Shown here piece after piece: positions 22,727 through 36,832 of a stretch of DNA of 64,000 bases (positions are counted from its first letter, which is position 1; the number at the start of each line of letters is the position of its first letter). Position numbers and translations under genes: made by a program. The notes under the pieces were generated by a model, which did no database searches, was not told where the DNA came from, and saw only the letters and a program-made list of their open reading frames with translations. Origin of the DNA: Viridothelium virens (Eukaryota > Ascomycota > Dothideomycetes > Trypetheliales > Trypetheliaceae); the NCBI GenBank assembly GCA_010094025.1, contig ML991776.1, forward strand, positions 186,001-250,000, read 5' to 3'.

Positions 22727-23094
22727 TGGGAAGTGCCAGAGTGGCTTATATAATCGGGCCGTACATCTTGATACTTATTCAGGCCCTTCAATTATCACCA
22801 GAAACTTGGCGATACGCCACGAAGGCCTTGAAAAGTGAGTCTCTAATGGCTACTATTTAACCGTCGCTCTTTCAGCAGACTTCTGAGTCACTTACGCTGG
22901 TATCACGAGATGTTTCAATTCTTGCATCGTCTAAGATTAGCAACAAGAAATTTTTCAGGATTCAAAAGTACATATATAGAAGTAGAAATACAATTGACAG
23001 TCTATAGCTAAAATTACCACCAAGAACAAACGTGGAGAAGCCCAGACTCAACAACAATCTATGATCGCATATAAAAATTATAATCCATGTTCTT
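22727..23094. other. Intergenic region, no features seen
   Basis: AT-rich spacer between two convergent 3' ends. No gene, repeat or RNA was recognised. Confidence 0.4.
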
Positions 23095-24129
23095 TCAAGC
23101 ACTAGCCAGTTTGAGTTCGAGATAATGCCCAACGAAATTTTTGACCTGTTCCTCGAATGTACGGAATTTCATGCGTAGAATCTCCTCGGATTTCGTCTCA
23201 TCGATCTTAATGGGAAGAGTGCTGATTGTGCCATTATTTGGTAAAGTGCCGCGCTGCACTTCGGCACCGAATTCTTGAGCAACAATGTCAAGCTGCGTCT
23301 CCCAGACAGTTCCGTGCAATCCGCCAGAAGATAAGATCAATCCTTGGTTCCCCAAGATCCTTTGATCAAGCGCTCGGACATGCGCCAGTGAGACATGTTC
23401 TAAATGTATCGACGCACTCGGCGTTGGACCGTCCTGTCCACCAGTCACCGCCGTGAGGACCTTGGCATTAGTTCCGTCAATTATGTTCTCGACATCGGTG
23501 ACCAATTCATCCTGGCCAAGAATGAATGCTGGAAATATATGAACGATGTCGAATTGTGGGTTCTCGCGAGAAACCCAAGCTTCTGTGTCATTAAGAGCCT
23601 TGACCTTGCCTGCAGAGTAGGCTTCAAATACACCGTCATAGGGACCCGGAAGGAAAGGGGTTCTGCTTTTCTCGTTGAATACCGTGCTGGAGGAACCAGA
23701 AACGAAGTCTTTCCAAGAAACGATAGCAACAATTGAAGAGGTAAGAACAATTCTCTTCACTGACTCCGTCTTGCGTGCGGCTAGGAGGATATTCATCGTG
23801 CCCTTGACAGCTGGTTGGATGAATTGAGCCTCAAGATCATCGCCTTCCTTGTAAGTATGGGCGATGGGGGAGGCCACATGAATGATATATGAAGTTCCAG
23901 CCACGGCATCATCATAAGCTCCATCAGCGATCATATCGGGCACAATCGCGAAACTGAGCCGGCCCAAGGATTTGAAATTTTTCAGAGATAGAGTTGCGAG
24001 GATCTTGTCTGCCTTAGCTTGTGAACGCACAGCAGCCCTGACCCGGTAGCCCGCTTTGAGTGCATCAACGAGCACTCGATGTCCAAGGTGACCGGAGCCT
24101 CCTGTGACTAGCACTAATTCACTAGCCAT
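23095..24129 (-). CDS. NAD(P)-dependent reductase, dihydroflavonol-4-reductase/GRE2-like
   Basis: Single exon of 344 residues. The N-terminus LVLVTGGSGHLGHRV carries the extended-SDR cofactor motif TGGxGxxG. Arginines in VRAAVRSQAKADK suit NADPH. The catalytic pair is in AYSAGKVKA (YxxxK, about 180). The family reduces ketones and aldehydes, including methylglyoxal and isovaleraldehyde (Gre2) and flavonoid-like ketones. It is not fused to another domain. It lies at the edge of the accessory monooxygenase-transporter-dioxygenase stretch, but nothing proves a shared pathway. Confidence 0.85.
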   Translation of the reverse strand: MASELVLVTGGSGHLGHRVLVDALKAGYRVRAAVRSQAKADKILATLSLKNFKSLGRLSFAIVPDMIADGAYDDAVAGTSYIIHVASPIAHTYKEGDDLEAQFIQPAVKGTMNILLAARKTESVKRIVLTSSIVAIVSWKDFVSGSSSTVFNEKSRTPFLPGPYDGVFEAYSAGKVKALNDTEAWVSRENPQFDIVHIFPAFILGQDELVTDVENIIDGTNAKVLTAVTGGQDGPTPSASIHLEHVSLAHVRALDQRILGNQGLILSSGGLHGTVWETQLDIVAQEFGAEVQRGTLPNNGTISTLPIKIDETKSEEILRMKFRTFEEQVKNFVGHYLELKLASA

Positions 24130-24543
24130 TTCGAAATCGATTGCGGTGAGTTGTGGATTTTTTTGGATTGTTTTTTCCTTCAGAAATTGAAGTATCTTGT
24201 AATTAGTTTGATCTTTTTGTGGCGTCTCAAGTGTGGCTGAATCAACTGCAGTGAAGGGCGCGGGATGTATTGTCTAAACTCACCAAGACCAACTTGAGCA
24301 GCATTCTTATAGAATTCTATTGTCATACTATCTTCGATTGGAAATTGAACTACTAATACTGTGTATTTCAAACTAGTTGATGTGTTATACTTCTCGTATT
24401 TGTTGTACGTTTCTTTATGTAGTGTTCGGATCACTAATCGGAAGCTGCAGTCGTTGCATGTGGTACCGTTGAAACCCGCCAATGCAACCTAAGCAATTTT
24501 TGCATCTACCTACAGGCGGTGACTTACAAAGCTATGTGATCAT
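24130..24543. other. Intergenic region with promoter of the reductase gene
   Basis: AT-rich. A 100-codon minus-strand open frame (24180-24482) has no family I recognise. It could be a 3' exon of the next upstream minus-strand gene or chance. Confidence 0.3.
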
Positions 24544-26176
24544 TCAGTGTCGGGTTGCGGTTAACGTTCTCGTACTGGCCATCTGGGAATCGACTCGAAG
24601 CGGTCGCTTTCCCTCCTCAATGTCCTCAAGCCGCGTTCTTCCAGACTCCAATCGCTGGCCGGACTTCCTCAATAACTCAATACTGACTTCAAGAGGGTAG
24701 TCTTGCAATGTCAAGCCAGGAGTGGCAAAATCGTCGCGAAATTCAGTTAGTTCTGCCTCGACTCGATTAAGTGCTACTGTAGTCTCCTGCATTACTTCTG
24801 ATGAGCTCTCATAGAAATTCGCCAAATGCGTCAGTAGTGAGGTATGCGATTTATGCTTTTCGTAATCATCCGGGCGCGCAAGACGAGCCCATAGTGCAGC
24901 CAAAACATTCATTCGGGGCAAATCGCCGATCTCATCACTGACAAGTTCCCTGATCCGATCTAGAGTCTCCTGAATTTCGTCAAAGTCATGATTAAGCTCA
25001 AAGGAATCGTCAAGAAGCGTTTTGACTTTATCACTGATCTTTGCGGCGGTAGAAATAAAGATTCGTTTTACTTGCTCTTCTGAGTGATTGGGATTTGCGA
25101 AGTCTAGAACAGCGAACGGATTGATGTAGGCCATAGCTCGCGTCGAGATTGTTGATGGAGTCCTTCGCTCTTCAGCGATATCCTCAAGACGCTTGACAGC
25201 GTAATTATCGAAGGTGCTGACTGCATCAATTGATTTGCCAACTCTAGCCGTGAATCGGGACAGATTTCTGCAAAATCTCTATTAGTAGTTGTTGCAGGGA
25301 TACATAGGCTGCTTACTTGGCCGTTCTTTTCGTCAATTGCGCAAGCGAAGCCAGCTCCTGTGCGATCTCTTTTCCCCGCGCAAGATCACTTGCTGCCACA
25401 CGAATCCTAAGATCTCGAAGTGTAAACTCATGGCCCACCATGTCCCTTGCAAATTCGAAATTCTGTCCGGCCCGATCCATGACAATAGTAAGCTCCTCTT
25501 GAGATGTGGCAACCTTTGAGGCATCGTTCGACCCATCATGGAATTCCAGAGACCAAGTACAGAAGGGTATTCGAGATCCAATGATCGGAATGGAGCAGAT
25601 TGGAGACAACGTGGCTACCGTGTAGTGACGTAAAAGAGCGAACAACCACGAGATACACAAAGCTAACAAGTAAATGAAAAGAACCCATTTCCAAACTGGA
25701 TAAGTTAATCTCGGGAGCGTGAGGGCGAATCTGATCACATGCCAGGTATCTTTTGCAATCTGTAGCAGCCAGGATGCCCCTTGAGGCTGTGGCAATGGCC
25801 GTTCGCTCAAATTCGTATGATGATCCTGAACGGGCGCTTGAGAGCTCTTACCTTGGGAAGCTCGCGTCCTTCGAGGCAATCTGGTCACGCCACGATCACC
25901 GAATGGGACCGTGCTTCCCTTTCCAGCCATCTTATCGTTATCTCGATCATGGGGAAAGACGTCAGACGCCTGGTTCGATCCTGAGTATTTCGGAGCTTTC
26001 TGCTGGCTTGTTTTCTCCCTTCGTTCCTTCGACCGTGGTGCTGGACCACGTAAGACTGGCCCAGCGTTTTGAAGTGATGTACTCGACGTGTCAGGAATAT
26101 CAAGGTCCGTAGATTGGCCGTTCTTTGGTTGAGAAGGAGAGGTCTTGGCTGGATTCGAAGGTACGGCTTTGCTCAT
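24544..26176 (-). CDS. Single-pass membrane protein with coiled-coil C-terminal domain, unknown function
   Basis: Two exons, 26176-25317 and 25267-24544, with a 49-nt intron; about 527 residues. The start is the ATG at 26176; the frame is open slightly further upstream only from a non-ATG codon. The first 165 residues are polar, Ser/Pro/Lys-rich and probably disordered. One transmembrane helix (WKWVLFIYLLALCISWLFAL) follows at about 190-210. The C-terminal 300 residues are helical and charged, with heptad-like segments, and lack catalytic motifs. The ending is uncertain: the frame stops soon after a possible GT donor near 24578. This layout is common among fungal-specific membrane proteins of unknown function, and I assign none. 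Confidence 0.6.
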
Positions 26177-28257
26177 CCTGCTGTCTGGGCTTACGTTGGG
26201 TGTCTCGATATTCACCTAGCCGCGTGAGGTATTTGGGGAGGAAGACGGCTATTTATTTGAGGCTGCTGCGAGGGGGAACGTTTTTGATAACTGGATATTT
26301 ATTCATCGGACATCGAATATCTAAAGTGAGAATATCCCGAATCAGTTTAGGTGAAGAAGGCAGACGTGCAGGGAAAATGATAAGGCGGGCGCTACTTCGC
26401 CCTTGACGGTATCTCAGACGAGAAGAACTCTGTATCAAGACGGAACCAAGCTTGCCTTATACAAGTGATCGAGGAGAGTCAAAGTGACTGACCGACTCGA
26501 GGCTCAATGATATGAGATCCGAGCACATGGGTTGATCTCGAAGTAGGACGAAGTGGTAGTTAGCTTAGGTAGCGGGCCCCGGCCTTAAAAACAGGAGCTC
26601 ACATAGCACAAGCGCCGCACCAGGCGCTTGCTCACCACTCATGAGCAACATAGAGAGGATGGTAAGAACAGGAATTACCAAAACAGAATATTTGAAGTAA
26701 TGTACATCAAAGGATCAGATTCTTGACGTCCGGATACAGCATGGTAGGCTATCGCGCACCATGGCGTAGAGCCCAGCACTGAGTTGCGGCCAGGCTTGGT
26801 CGAGCCAGACTTCATAGCGTTAGTGCCTCGGTCAGTGCCAAATGCATGGCAATTTTCTATCCCGCCACAAACTAATGACCTGACCAGCTTCAGCTTTTCC
26901 CTACTCGTAAGCCTGAGGAGCGCTTCATCAGCCTCGGAATGACGACGAGTAGACTGGGAGGTACTCATGCGCTGTAGGCTTCGTTCTTTCAGGTCGGCCT
27001 GCTATATACATATCCTTAAGCGACTCCGAATGAAAGACTGAAAACTTGAAGCTTGTTGATACCTTCTCTGCTTTCGCTTTGGCTTACTAGCTATCTTCCT
27101 CTGTACCACTACTCCTCGCTTTAAAATTATACGAAATTCGCTTTCAGTAACAAGGAGACTATATAAACACTGCTCTAATTCTACTATTCCTCTTGCCATT
27201 CCTTCCTCTGCCACTGCTGCTTCTGCTGTTTCTGCTATGGCTGTGATTGCTGTTTTCGCTCTAGTAGGTACCCAGTTCGGAGGCAAAGGGGATAGCAATT
27301 CGAGATCTCGCCTACAGTAAGACTGATATTGAGATTCGTCAGGCTTGAACTGGTCTCTCGCATTCGATGTCTACAGATCCTTCAATGGAGCATCTCGATC
27401 CTAAAAAAGAGATCGACGCATGGGTTCTGACAAATGAGATCTGTAAGATCCCGCCCGAATTCTATACACTTTATCTCGGTATCTAGCGATTGACTTCTTT
27501 CGAACAAGAGCGCGCTAATACGCGTCGTATTACTAGATACGGTAAGTTTGTATACATAATTGTGTATATGTACGGAGCAGAATGGAGGAGATAAAATCGC
27601 TCATTGCTACTCGATCGTGATAAAGCTAGGTAAAATCTAAAACTAGCTAGTCAGGGGTGGGACGAGTGCACGGGCTATCCTACCCTCGAAAGTGTTAAGC
27701 ACGCTGAGATAAGAACCTTATTCTTCCGAGCTTCACCAGCGGATGGAGAAAGAAATGTCGGTGCTACAGTATATGAAGCGGCAAATTCCGAGATCCTGTC
27801 AACGAGTTTTTCCTCAAGTTCAGAGATAAGAGTGTATTACGATATCGAGGAAGAACTCGTACGAAATATATCACATGCCAATTCTTAGCTGTGTTCGATC
27901 AGGAAGGCCCCAGCAATAGTGAACCTATAACGGAGCATACTCCGCCGACAATTCTTATTACGACCCCTGGCACTCCTTCAGTTTGGACGCCATGGTTTTG
28001 CCTAAAGTACTTTACCCGCATCATTCCACCATATAAACATCAAAACCCCAGAGGTCATACGCTTCGAACCTTGCCTAGTTGTGCTCACGCTGGTACTCCG
28101 CTGGGATCATGATTTTGGTTGCAAGGCCAACTCCACCTCCGCAATATGATGCCCCTGCAGCGATACTTTGGAAGGATAAAATCCATGGACTGCCCGCGAA
28201 GGTGCGAGTTCTATCCATCAGGAGTTTAGAATTTTCGTCTTCTGAGTGCCCTCTACA
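26177..28257. other. Degenerate gene-poor region
   Basis: This 2.1 kb has no intact gene I can support. A 97-codon minus-strand open frame (26675-26968) and a Thr/Ala-rich one (27002-27298) lack recognisable domains. Between about 27300 and 27900 protein-like stretches are broken by many stops on the plus strand, which suggests a decayed mobile element or pseudogene. A hairpin with an 8-bp stem (CAAGCGCC with GGCGCTTG, about 26608-26629) is present. No terminal inverted repeats were found. Confidence 0.4.
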
Positions 28258-29005
28258 ATGCGGTCGATTATTGCTTCTTGCATCTCCCTTCTGGGCTTGC
28301 TACTTCCAGCAGCAAGAGCGACAACATGGTACTTTGTGACATTTAACCCTCCCAGCGGGGAGTATTTCACATCCCTCTCTGGCAACATGGTTGCCCCTAC
28401 CCTTCCCAGCGCTGCGACTTACTACCTTTGGCCTGGCTTGCAGCCCACCGACAATTCCGGTGTCTATCAGAATGTGCTTGATGGTCGCTCAGGCACTTGG
28501 TGGTTTGGGAGTGGCTGGTGTTGCTCGAACCCGAGCTTGGCCTGGGGAGGCGGCTTCAACGTGGCGAACGGCGCGACTGTGACCTTCTCCAACATTAAGC
28601 AGTCTGATGGAAGCTGGACGTCAACCATAAAAGACCCGAGCAGTGGCGGATCGGCATCCAACAACTTCGCTCTGCAGGGCAAAAACTTCAACGATGGCGT
28701 TTTCGCGATAGAGCTCGACGGTCCGTCATGGAACTTTGGGCCGCTCGCTTTCAGCAATATTGTCATTGTAAGTTTACTTTGCAAACTCCGTAGAGGCTTG
28801 TTGTTGCATATTGTTCACTTCGTCTATTTTATACTAACTTCAATGCGAGACCTCAACAGGCACTGATGCGTCTTGGTGCAAAACTACTCCGAATAATTAC
28901 AACAGCGCTACAGTCTATTCTATTAGCGGCGTTTCATCCTCGGTTAAGAACAATATTGTTACCTGTAATATTAAGAGCCTCGTTTTGGAAAAGCCTGCGT
29001 CCTAG
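28258..29005 (+). CDS. Small secreted protein, fungal uncharacterised family
   Basis: Exons 28258-28767 and 28850-29005, 221 residues. A classic signal peptide (RSIIASCISLLGLLLPAARA) covers about residues 2-21. The mature part is rich in Ser, Gly, Asn and Trp, as in many secreted beta-sandwich proteins. Cysteines occur in GSGWCCSNPSL, in ASWCKTTPNNYN and in TCNIKSLVLE, enough for two disulfides. Using the acceptor at 28849, and not the one at 28859, gives IVITSTGTDASWC, which reads on naturally, so that site was chosen. The role is unknown: extracellular, possibly wall-associated or an effector. The gene converges with the halogenase gene and is probably not part of the cluster. Confidence 0.75.
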
Positions 29006-29310
29006 CGCTTTGATGGGATTCTAGTACCCTAAGCCCAGACTCTCAAGTCATTATAACTCAAAAAAATGGGCTTTATCACTGAAATGCACAGCGAAGAACA
29101 ATAGTGAAAATTTATCTACCCCATCATCTTTTTTCCTCGGCGGTTTCCCAAACACATAAATCAGATCCTAGGTAATACACATGGTAGGTCGGAGCGCAGG
29201 AGGTACTTCTGATCACAAAGGAATGGCAGAGCACGCTTGTACCGTGGCTCGTTCAAAGAAGCTGCTCTGTCCAAGCCTAAGAAATAACGCCCTACATATC
29301 AATCATACCT
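29006..29310. other. Convergent 3' spacer
   Basis: About 300 nt between the ends of the secreted-protein and halogenase genes. Nothing recognisable is present. Confidence 0.4.
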
Positions 29311-32750
<3,440 letters not shown>

Positions 32751-33209
32751 ATGTCAGAATCGAGCTCACCGTCGTATTACTTGTATTCACTCGACATTGT
32801 CGCCTTCACTGTAGGCCTAGCTCTTATTACCTCAGGAGTAATAGGCACTTTCATCAACCCTTGGACGAGTCAGTACCTCAGGTTCACGTCTTGTTCCTCC
32901 CATCCTGAGGGTCTCACTAATCAATATCTTATAGTCGTCAGAATTTTTGGCCTTCCTACAGCAACGAAAGATAACATTGTCTTCTTTCCAGCTGCAACGG
33001 GTCGGAACCTCAGCGCTGGCACTTTTGTCTGGACTCTAACTTTCCTTGGTGAAAGAAAGTTGCTGGGCATCTATCTGCTGTGCTTGACTTGGACGGGGAT
33101 TGCAGATATTAAGATTCTCTATGAGCACCCTCAGGGCCAGAAGATGTGGGGCCACATCAGCAATATCTTCATTCTGTGGATTCTAGGCCCGATTTTGATC
33201 AACTCATGA
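32751..33209 (+). CDS. DUF4267 small membrane protein
   Basis: Exons 32751-32868 and 32935-33209, 130 residues. The 66-nt intron is in frame and stop-free, so a 152-residue unspliced form is possible. The blocks VRIFGLPT, FFPAATGRNLSAG, TFLGERKLLGIYLL and DIKILYEHPQG match the DUF4267 pattern as I know it. Three to four hydrophobic helices are visible. The family has no proven activity that I can cite, but members recur in fungal gene clusters. Lying between a halogenase and a dehydratase, it may be a membrane-bound helper or an unrecognised enzyme of the pathway. Confidence 0.75.
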   Translation: MSESSSPSYYLYSLDIVAFTVGLALITSGVIGTFINPWTSQYLRFTSCSSHPEGLTNQYLIVVRIFGLPTATKDNIVFFPAATGRNLSAGTFVWTLTFLGERKLLGIYLLCLTWTGIADIKILYEHPQGQKMWGHISNIFILWILGPILINS

Positions 33210-33569
33210 ATAGATTGACGATTCGTTTGTATCCGATACTCGAGGGGCGGTAAATAGCTGTGTCTCCTAAATTCGGTGGTGAAGAGAAATCTGAGTCTCG
33301 GTCCTCTGGGATTTGTTATTGCGGCGCCGTCACCCAATGTCAAATCTTAATTAGATATAGTGAAGTAGAAATGGAACAACTTTGGGATGGAGGGTATCTC
33401 AAACCTGTGTGTTAGTCGCGGTGGAAGCGTAGACGCGGCCTCGAAGCCTCCGGAAAGGTTTGTCACAAACATAATCACTCTTAATTTTGATAATCGGCTC
33501 TACTCTACTGAGTTTCATGTCTGGTCCTAACATCTGGCCCCTTTTGACATGACTTAAAAAATGATGAAA
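33210..33569. other. Convergent 3' spacer
   Basis: 360 nt between the 3' ends of the DUF4267 and dehydratase genes. Nothing recognisable. Confidence 0.4.
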
Positions 33570-34163
33570 TCAATGCTCAAAAATTTTATCGTGGTCGTAT
33601 TCTCCCCACCGGATGTCAGGCTGAATCCCTGCAAACTTCCATACATCATCCAGTTTGCGATACCAAATTGTGCCCTTGCCGTGCGCATGCCCCTTGATAG
33701 CCACTTCCGTCAACTCATCGTCCGTATATTTTTGATGAGCTACTCGCATTTGATGATAGCCGGTAATTTCATTCTCCCCAGTCTGGACCCAATTTGTTGC
33801 TCCGACGAAATGCTGTGTCTTTAGACGTGGATTTCCAAGAAATTTCCGATCGGAGGCCATACTTATGAACCGTTCTGCGGGCATAGACTCCCAGAGCTTA
33901 TTGAGAAAGGCACGGTAATCAATCTGAAGGAATACAAGGGCTATCAGAGCGCATGCATTTGGTGCGGTTCAAGGTGATACCTACTCGGAGAGTTGGTGCA
34001 ATGCATTTCGAAAGACGGTCCCAATCCTTCGTGTCGTAGCTTTCGGCCCATTCATAGAGTGTGGCTTGACAGCCTAAAATATCTGGGGTTTTTGTATAAG
34101 AGCCTAGGCCTACTTGGGGAGAAAGGGGTTCGAATAACCTTCATATCTGGCTTGGTTGGTCAT
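33570..34163 (-). CDS. Scytalone dehydratase-like enzyme (MdpB-type)
   Basis: Three exons, 34163-34139, 34082-33985 and 33923-33570, 158 residues. Body blocks are [20 protein letters not shown], then [25 protein letters not shown] and [12 protein letters not shown], closing with [19 protein letters not shown]. These follow scytalone dehydratase closely, including the two active-site histidines (QHF and GHAH) and the Tyr/Asp of the EWAESYD segment. Scytalone dehydratase removes water from hydroxylated tetralones in DHN-melanin synthesis; cluster-bound relatives (MdpB) act with a ketoreductase to deoxygenate emodin-type anthraquinones. The neighbouring ketoreductase makes the second role likelier. 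The tiny first exon uses a weak donor (GTTATT), so the first nine residues are less certain. Confidence 0.85.
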
Positions 34164-34575
34164 TCTGGAGAATCTCGTCGAATCTGAAGGAAAACCTGTC
34201 GATGCAACAAATGAGTATCTTCCGAGCACGTAGAAATAATCACTCTATGGTATGGAAAGAGACCATATACCTCGAGCTTCTATCACGAAAACATTCTTAC
34301 AGATGGAAATTGTCCCGAAACCCGATGCATTATACCGAACAAGCAATGCCGGGCGCCGCCTGGTACACAGAAGCCTACCGAAAGCGGGTAGAGTAACTCA
34401 GGGACTCCATTTACTGCTAATATGGCTACAGACCACATGAGTCTAGCGTTGGCGGGATTTAAGATGAGCGCGGATTCATTGCACTAGACGGATATTAGTG
34501 GCGTCTTCTGTCAATCCTGTACGTGAATTGTATGTTTACACAATCATCCAAACAGACATCCACCGAACCTCCAGT
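34164..34575. promoter_or_regulatory. Shared promoter region, dehydratase and ketoreductase
   Basis: 412 nt between divergent starts of two enzymes expected to act in sequence. No perfect AflR site (TCGN5CGR) was seen by eye. Confidence 0.45.
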
Positions 34576-35572
34576 ATGCCTGCCGCGCCTTACATTCCCT
34601 ATCGTCTTGATGGCAAGGTAGCCCTTGTAACGGGCTCTGGCCGAGGGATTGGTGCTGCCATGGCCACAGAGCTCGGCAGCCTCGGAGCCAAAGTCGTCGT
34701 CAACTACGCAAACTCTGTCGACTCTGCAGAGAAAACCGTCGCTAAGATCAGGGGTCTTGGTACTGATGCGATAGCTTTCAGGGCGGATATTCGACAGGTA
34801 CCTCAGATTGTCGAGCTGATGAATAACGCGGTATCATACTTTGGCGGACTGGACATCGTGTGCAGCAATTCGGGCGTGGTTAGCTTTGGACATCTGGGTG
34901 ATGTGACTGAAGTAAGACTTAGTCTCCTTATTTGAAGTCAGGGGTTTTGACTTGACATGCAAAATCGTCGAGGAGAGAGTCAAATAGCATTATAGCCGAC
35001 GCTTATGTCCGCCTACCTTACATATCGCAGACCAAACTAATCGCGTACAGGAAGAATTCGACCGCGTTTTCAGTATAAACACACGCGGGCAATTCTTCGT
35101 TGCCCGCGAAGCGTATCGTCACCTCAACGTTGGAGGGCGCATTATCCTGATGTCGTCCAACACGGCGAGAGATTTTACCGTACCAAAGCATGCGCTGTAT
35201 GCGGGTTCGAAGGGCGCCATTGACTCGTTTGTGCGTGTCTTCTCTAAAGACTGCGGTCACAAGAAGATCACAGTCAACGCCGTCGCGCCCGGCGGTACTG
35301 TCACCGACATGTTCCACGCGGTTTCGGAGCACTATATTCCAAATGGCGAGAAGTACACTGCTGAAGAGCGGCAGCAGGTGGGTCGCCTGTTCTGAGTATA
35401 GCATTCAGTAAACAAGGAAAATATTGACTCTCAATAGATGGCTGCGCATGCATCACCGTTAGTCCGTAACGGATTCCCCATTGACATTGCACGGGTAGTT
35501 TGCTTCCTTGCTAGCAAGGAGGGTGAATGGATTAATGGGAAAATCTTGACGCTTGACGGCGGAGCAGCATAG
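34576..35572 (+). CDS. Versicolorin/emodin-type ketoreductase (SDR, MdpC-like)
   Basis: Exons 34576-34911, 35051-35377 and 35438-35572; 265 residues. NADPH motif [10 protein letters not shown] is at about 19-28, the structural [12 protein letters not shown] lies near 95, and the catalytic Tyr-Lys pair in LYAGSK at about 162-166. The C-terminus [16 protein letters not shown] and LTLDGGAA is typical of the Ver-1/THN reductase group. These enzymes reduce a hydroquinone tautomer of an anthraquinone (or tetrahydroxynaphthalene) so that a dehydratase can complete deoxygenation. Divergence from the scytalone-dehydratase-like gene supports that pairing. The first intron (139 nt) is longer than others in the window. 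A melanin role is the alternative, but the AflR/AflS setting argues against it. Confidence 0.9.
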
Positions 35573-36326
35573 ATCGGTTATCGAATATCTATAAGTTCCT
35601 CCTGAAATACTCTATGGTGCGGAAATTTGGGTCAGCTACGTCGGTACCAAAAACTCGGTGGCTCTACCCGGGCTATGGAGGACTACATACGGAGTACTTG
35701 ATGATCTCTGAAATTAAGGAGGTGAAACCCCTACTGCAATTACTATAGAATACCCAATCAGGCAATTAGGCCTTGGCAATGAGGCTAAGCCAATGGTAGA
35801 ACGCCGTGATGTGCACGTGACTGTCAAACCCCTCTACTTGGACCTTCGACTTCGATTTCTCGCTCATTTTGTGCTCTTTCGTTGATAAAAAACAGAGCTA
35901 ATCAACTTCAGCAATGATGATTTCAGGCACGAAAGTCATTTCTGAGGCGGGAAATGGAGAGATCCAACCGTTCTCATCCGGGACATTAGATTTATCCCGA
36001 CACCCCTGATCTCGGGTCATATAGTGCGTCGTACATTTTACCTTCCGACTTGAATTTGACTGGTATTATGACCCATTGAAAGAGTGGATTCTTGAGGGAA
36101 AGCGGGAGATAAGATTGACCCGATGATCGTGACCTAAATCGAATACTCCTCGACCAAGAGCTCTAGCAATATGGCACCCATGAGAATGTGCAGGGTGGTT
36201 ATTGACTCGGAGAGATTGGAATATCGTCAATGTTCAAGTTCTTCATAACTTTGGCTTCGTCTACTACGGTCACATAATTGTCTTATTTGTCCCTTCGCAG
36301 AGACATTCGTGATCACAGGTGCCAAG
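35573..36326. other. Intergenic region with a dispersed repeat copy
   Basis: 750 nt with no gene. It contains one copy of an 18-nt sequence (35709-35726) and a 12-nt sequence (35643-35654) that both recur at 44.1 kb in this window. Upstream promoter of the SnoaL-like gene is presumably within the last few hundred bases. Confidence 0.4.
35709..35735. repeat. Dispersed repeat copy A
   Basis: TGAAATTAAGGAGGTGAA is identical at 35709-35726 and 44109-44126, and similarity continues for about 10 more bases. GGTACCAAAAAC also occurs near both copies (35643 and 44175). This suggests remnants of one mobile element or duplicated regulatory DNA within the cluster. Confidence 0.7.
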
Positions 36327-36832
36327 ATGCCTTCAGCGGCTGAGAATCAAGCGGCAACGCTCGAGCAGTTCATAGCTGGATGGAAGAAGTTCACACCAGA
36401 CGATTGGACGGCTACTTGGTCCGAAGATTGCATACAAAAAATGCTGCCTTTCACATTGGGTGTTCCAGCTCGTTCACGAACCGAAGTTCAAGTCGTTTTA
36501 CCGAAACTCATGGAGATTCTGACAAATTACGAGGTAAGCGATAAGTGGCTTTTCCCGATTTTATTCAATAGGTAAGCTTATGTCCTGGGTAGCTGGAAAT
36601 TTGCGAAATCGTGCACGATGTCTCGAGGAGCAAGGCTGTCATCTATGCAACCTCGAAGGCCAACACGCCCTTTGGAGACTTCAAATGGACGAACGAATAT
36701 GCCGTCTTTCTTTCATTCACTGTGGATGGGAAGCAGATTAATAAGGTGGAAGAGATGGTGGATACGGCCTTTTATCGAGAGTTCTTCCCGAAGTTCCAAA
36801 GTTATTTGAGTGAACATGGGCCGTCTCATTGA
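36327..36832 (+). CDS. SnoaL-like / NTF2-fold protein
   Basis: Exons 36327-36533 and 36593-36832, 148 residues. The ATG at 36327 was taken because the upstream frame opens only from GTG. The size, the QFIAGWKKFTPDDWTATWSED opening, and the alternating strands ending in VEEMVDTAFYREFFPKF fit the NTF2-like alpha+beta barrel. SnoaL members cyclise or isomerise polyketide intermediates, and relatives occur in aflatoxin- and anthraquinone-type clusters. Family-level recognition is moderate: the fold is inferred from pattern and length. It could act as a small cyclase, hydratase or binding protein in the pathway. The ends do not show a signal peptide. Confidence 0.65.

Noticed and set aside
26675-26968. 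97-codon minus-strand frame considered as a glycoside hydrolase N-terminus
   Set aside because: A short LTSREKLKL stretch resembles such proteins, but nothing downstream supports it.
33570-34163. Melanin scytalone dehydratase paired with a THN reductase
   Set aside because: The pair could make melanin, but the AflR/AflS genes, questin oxidase and AvfA-like gene fit an anthraquinone pathway better.
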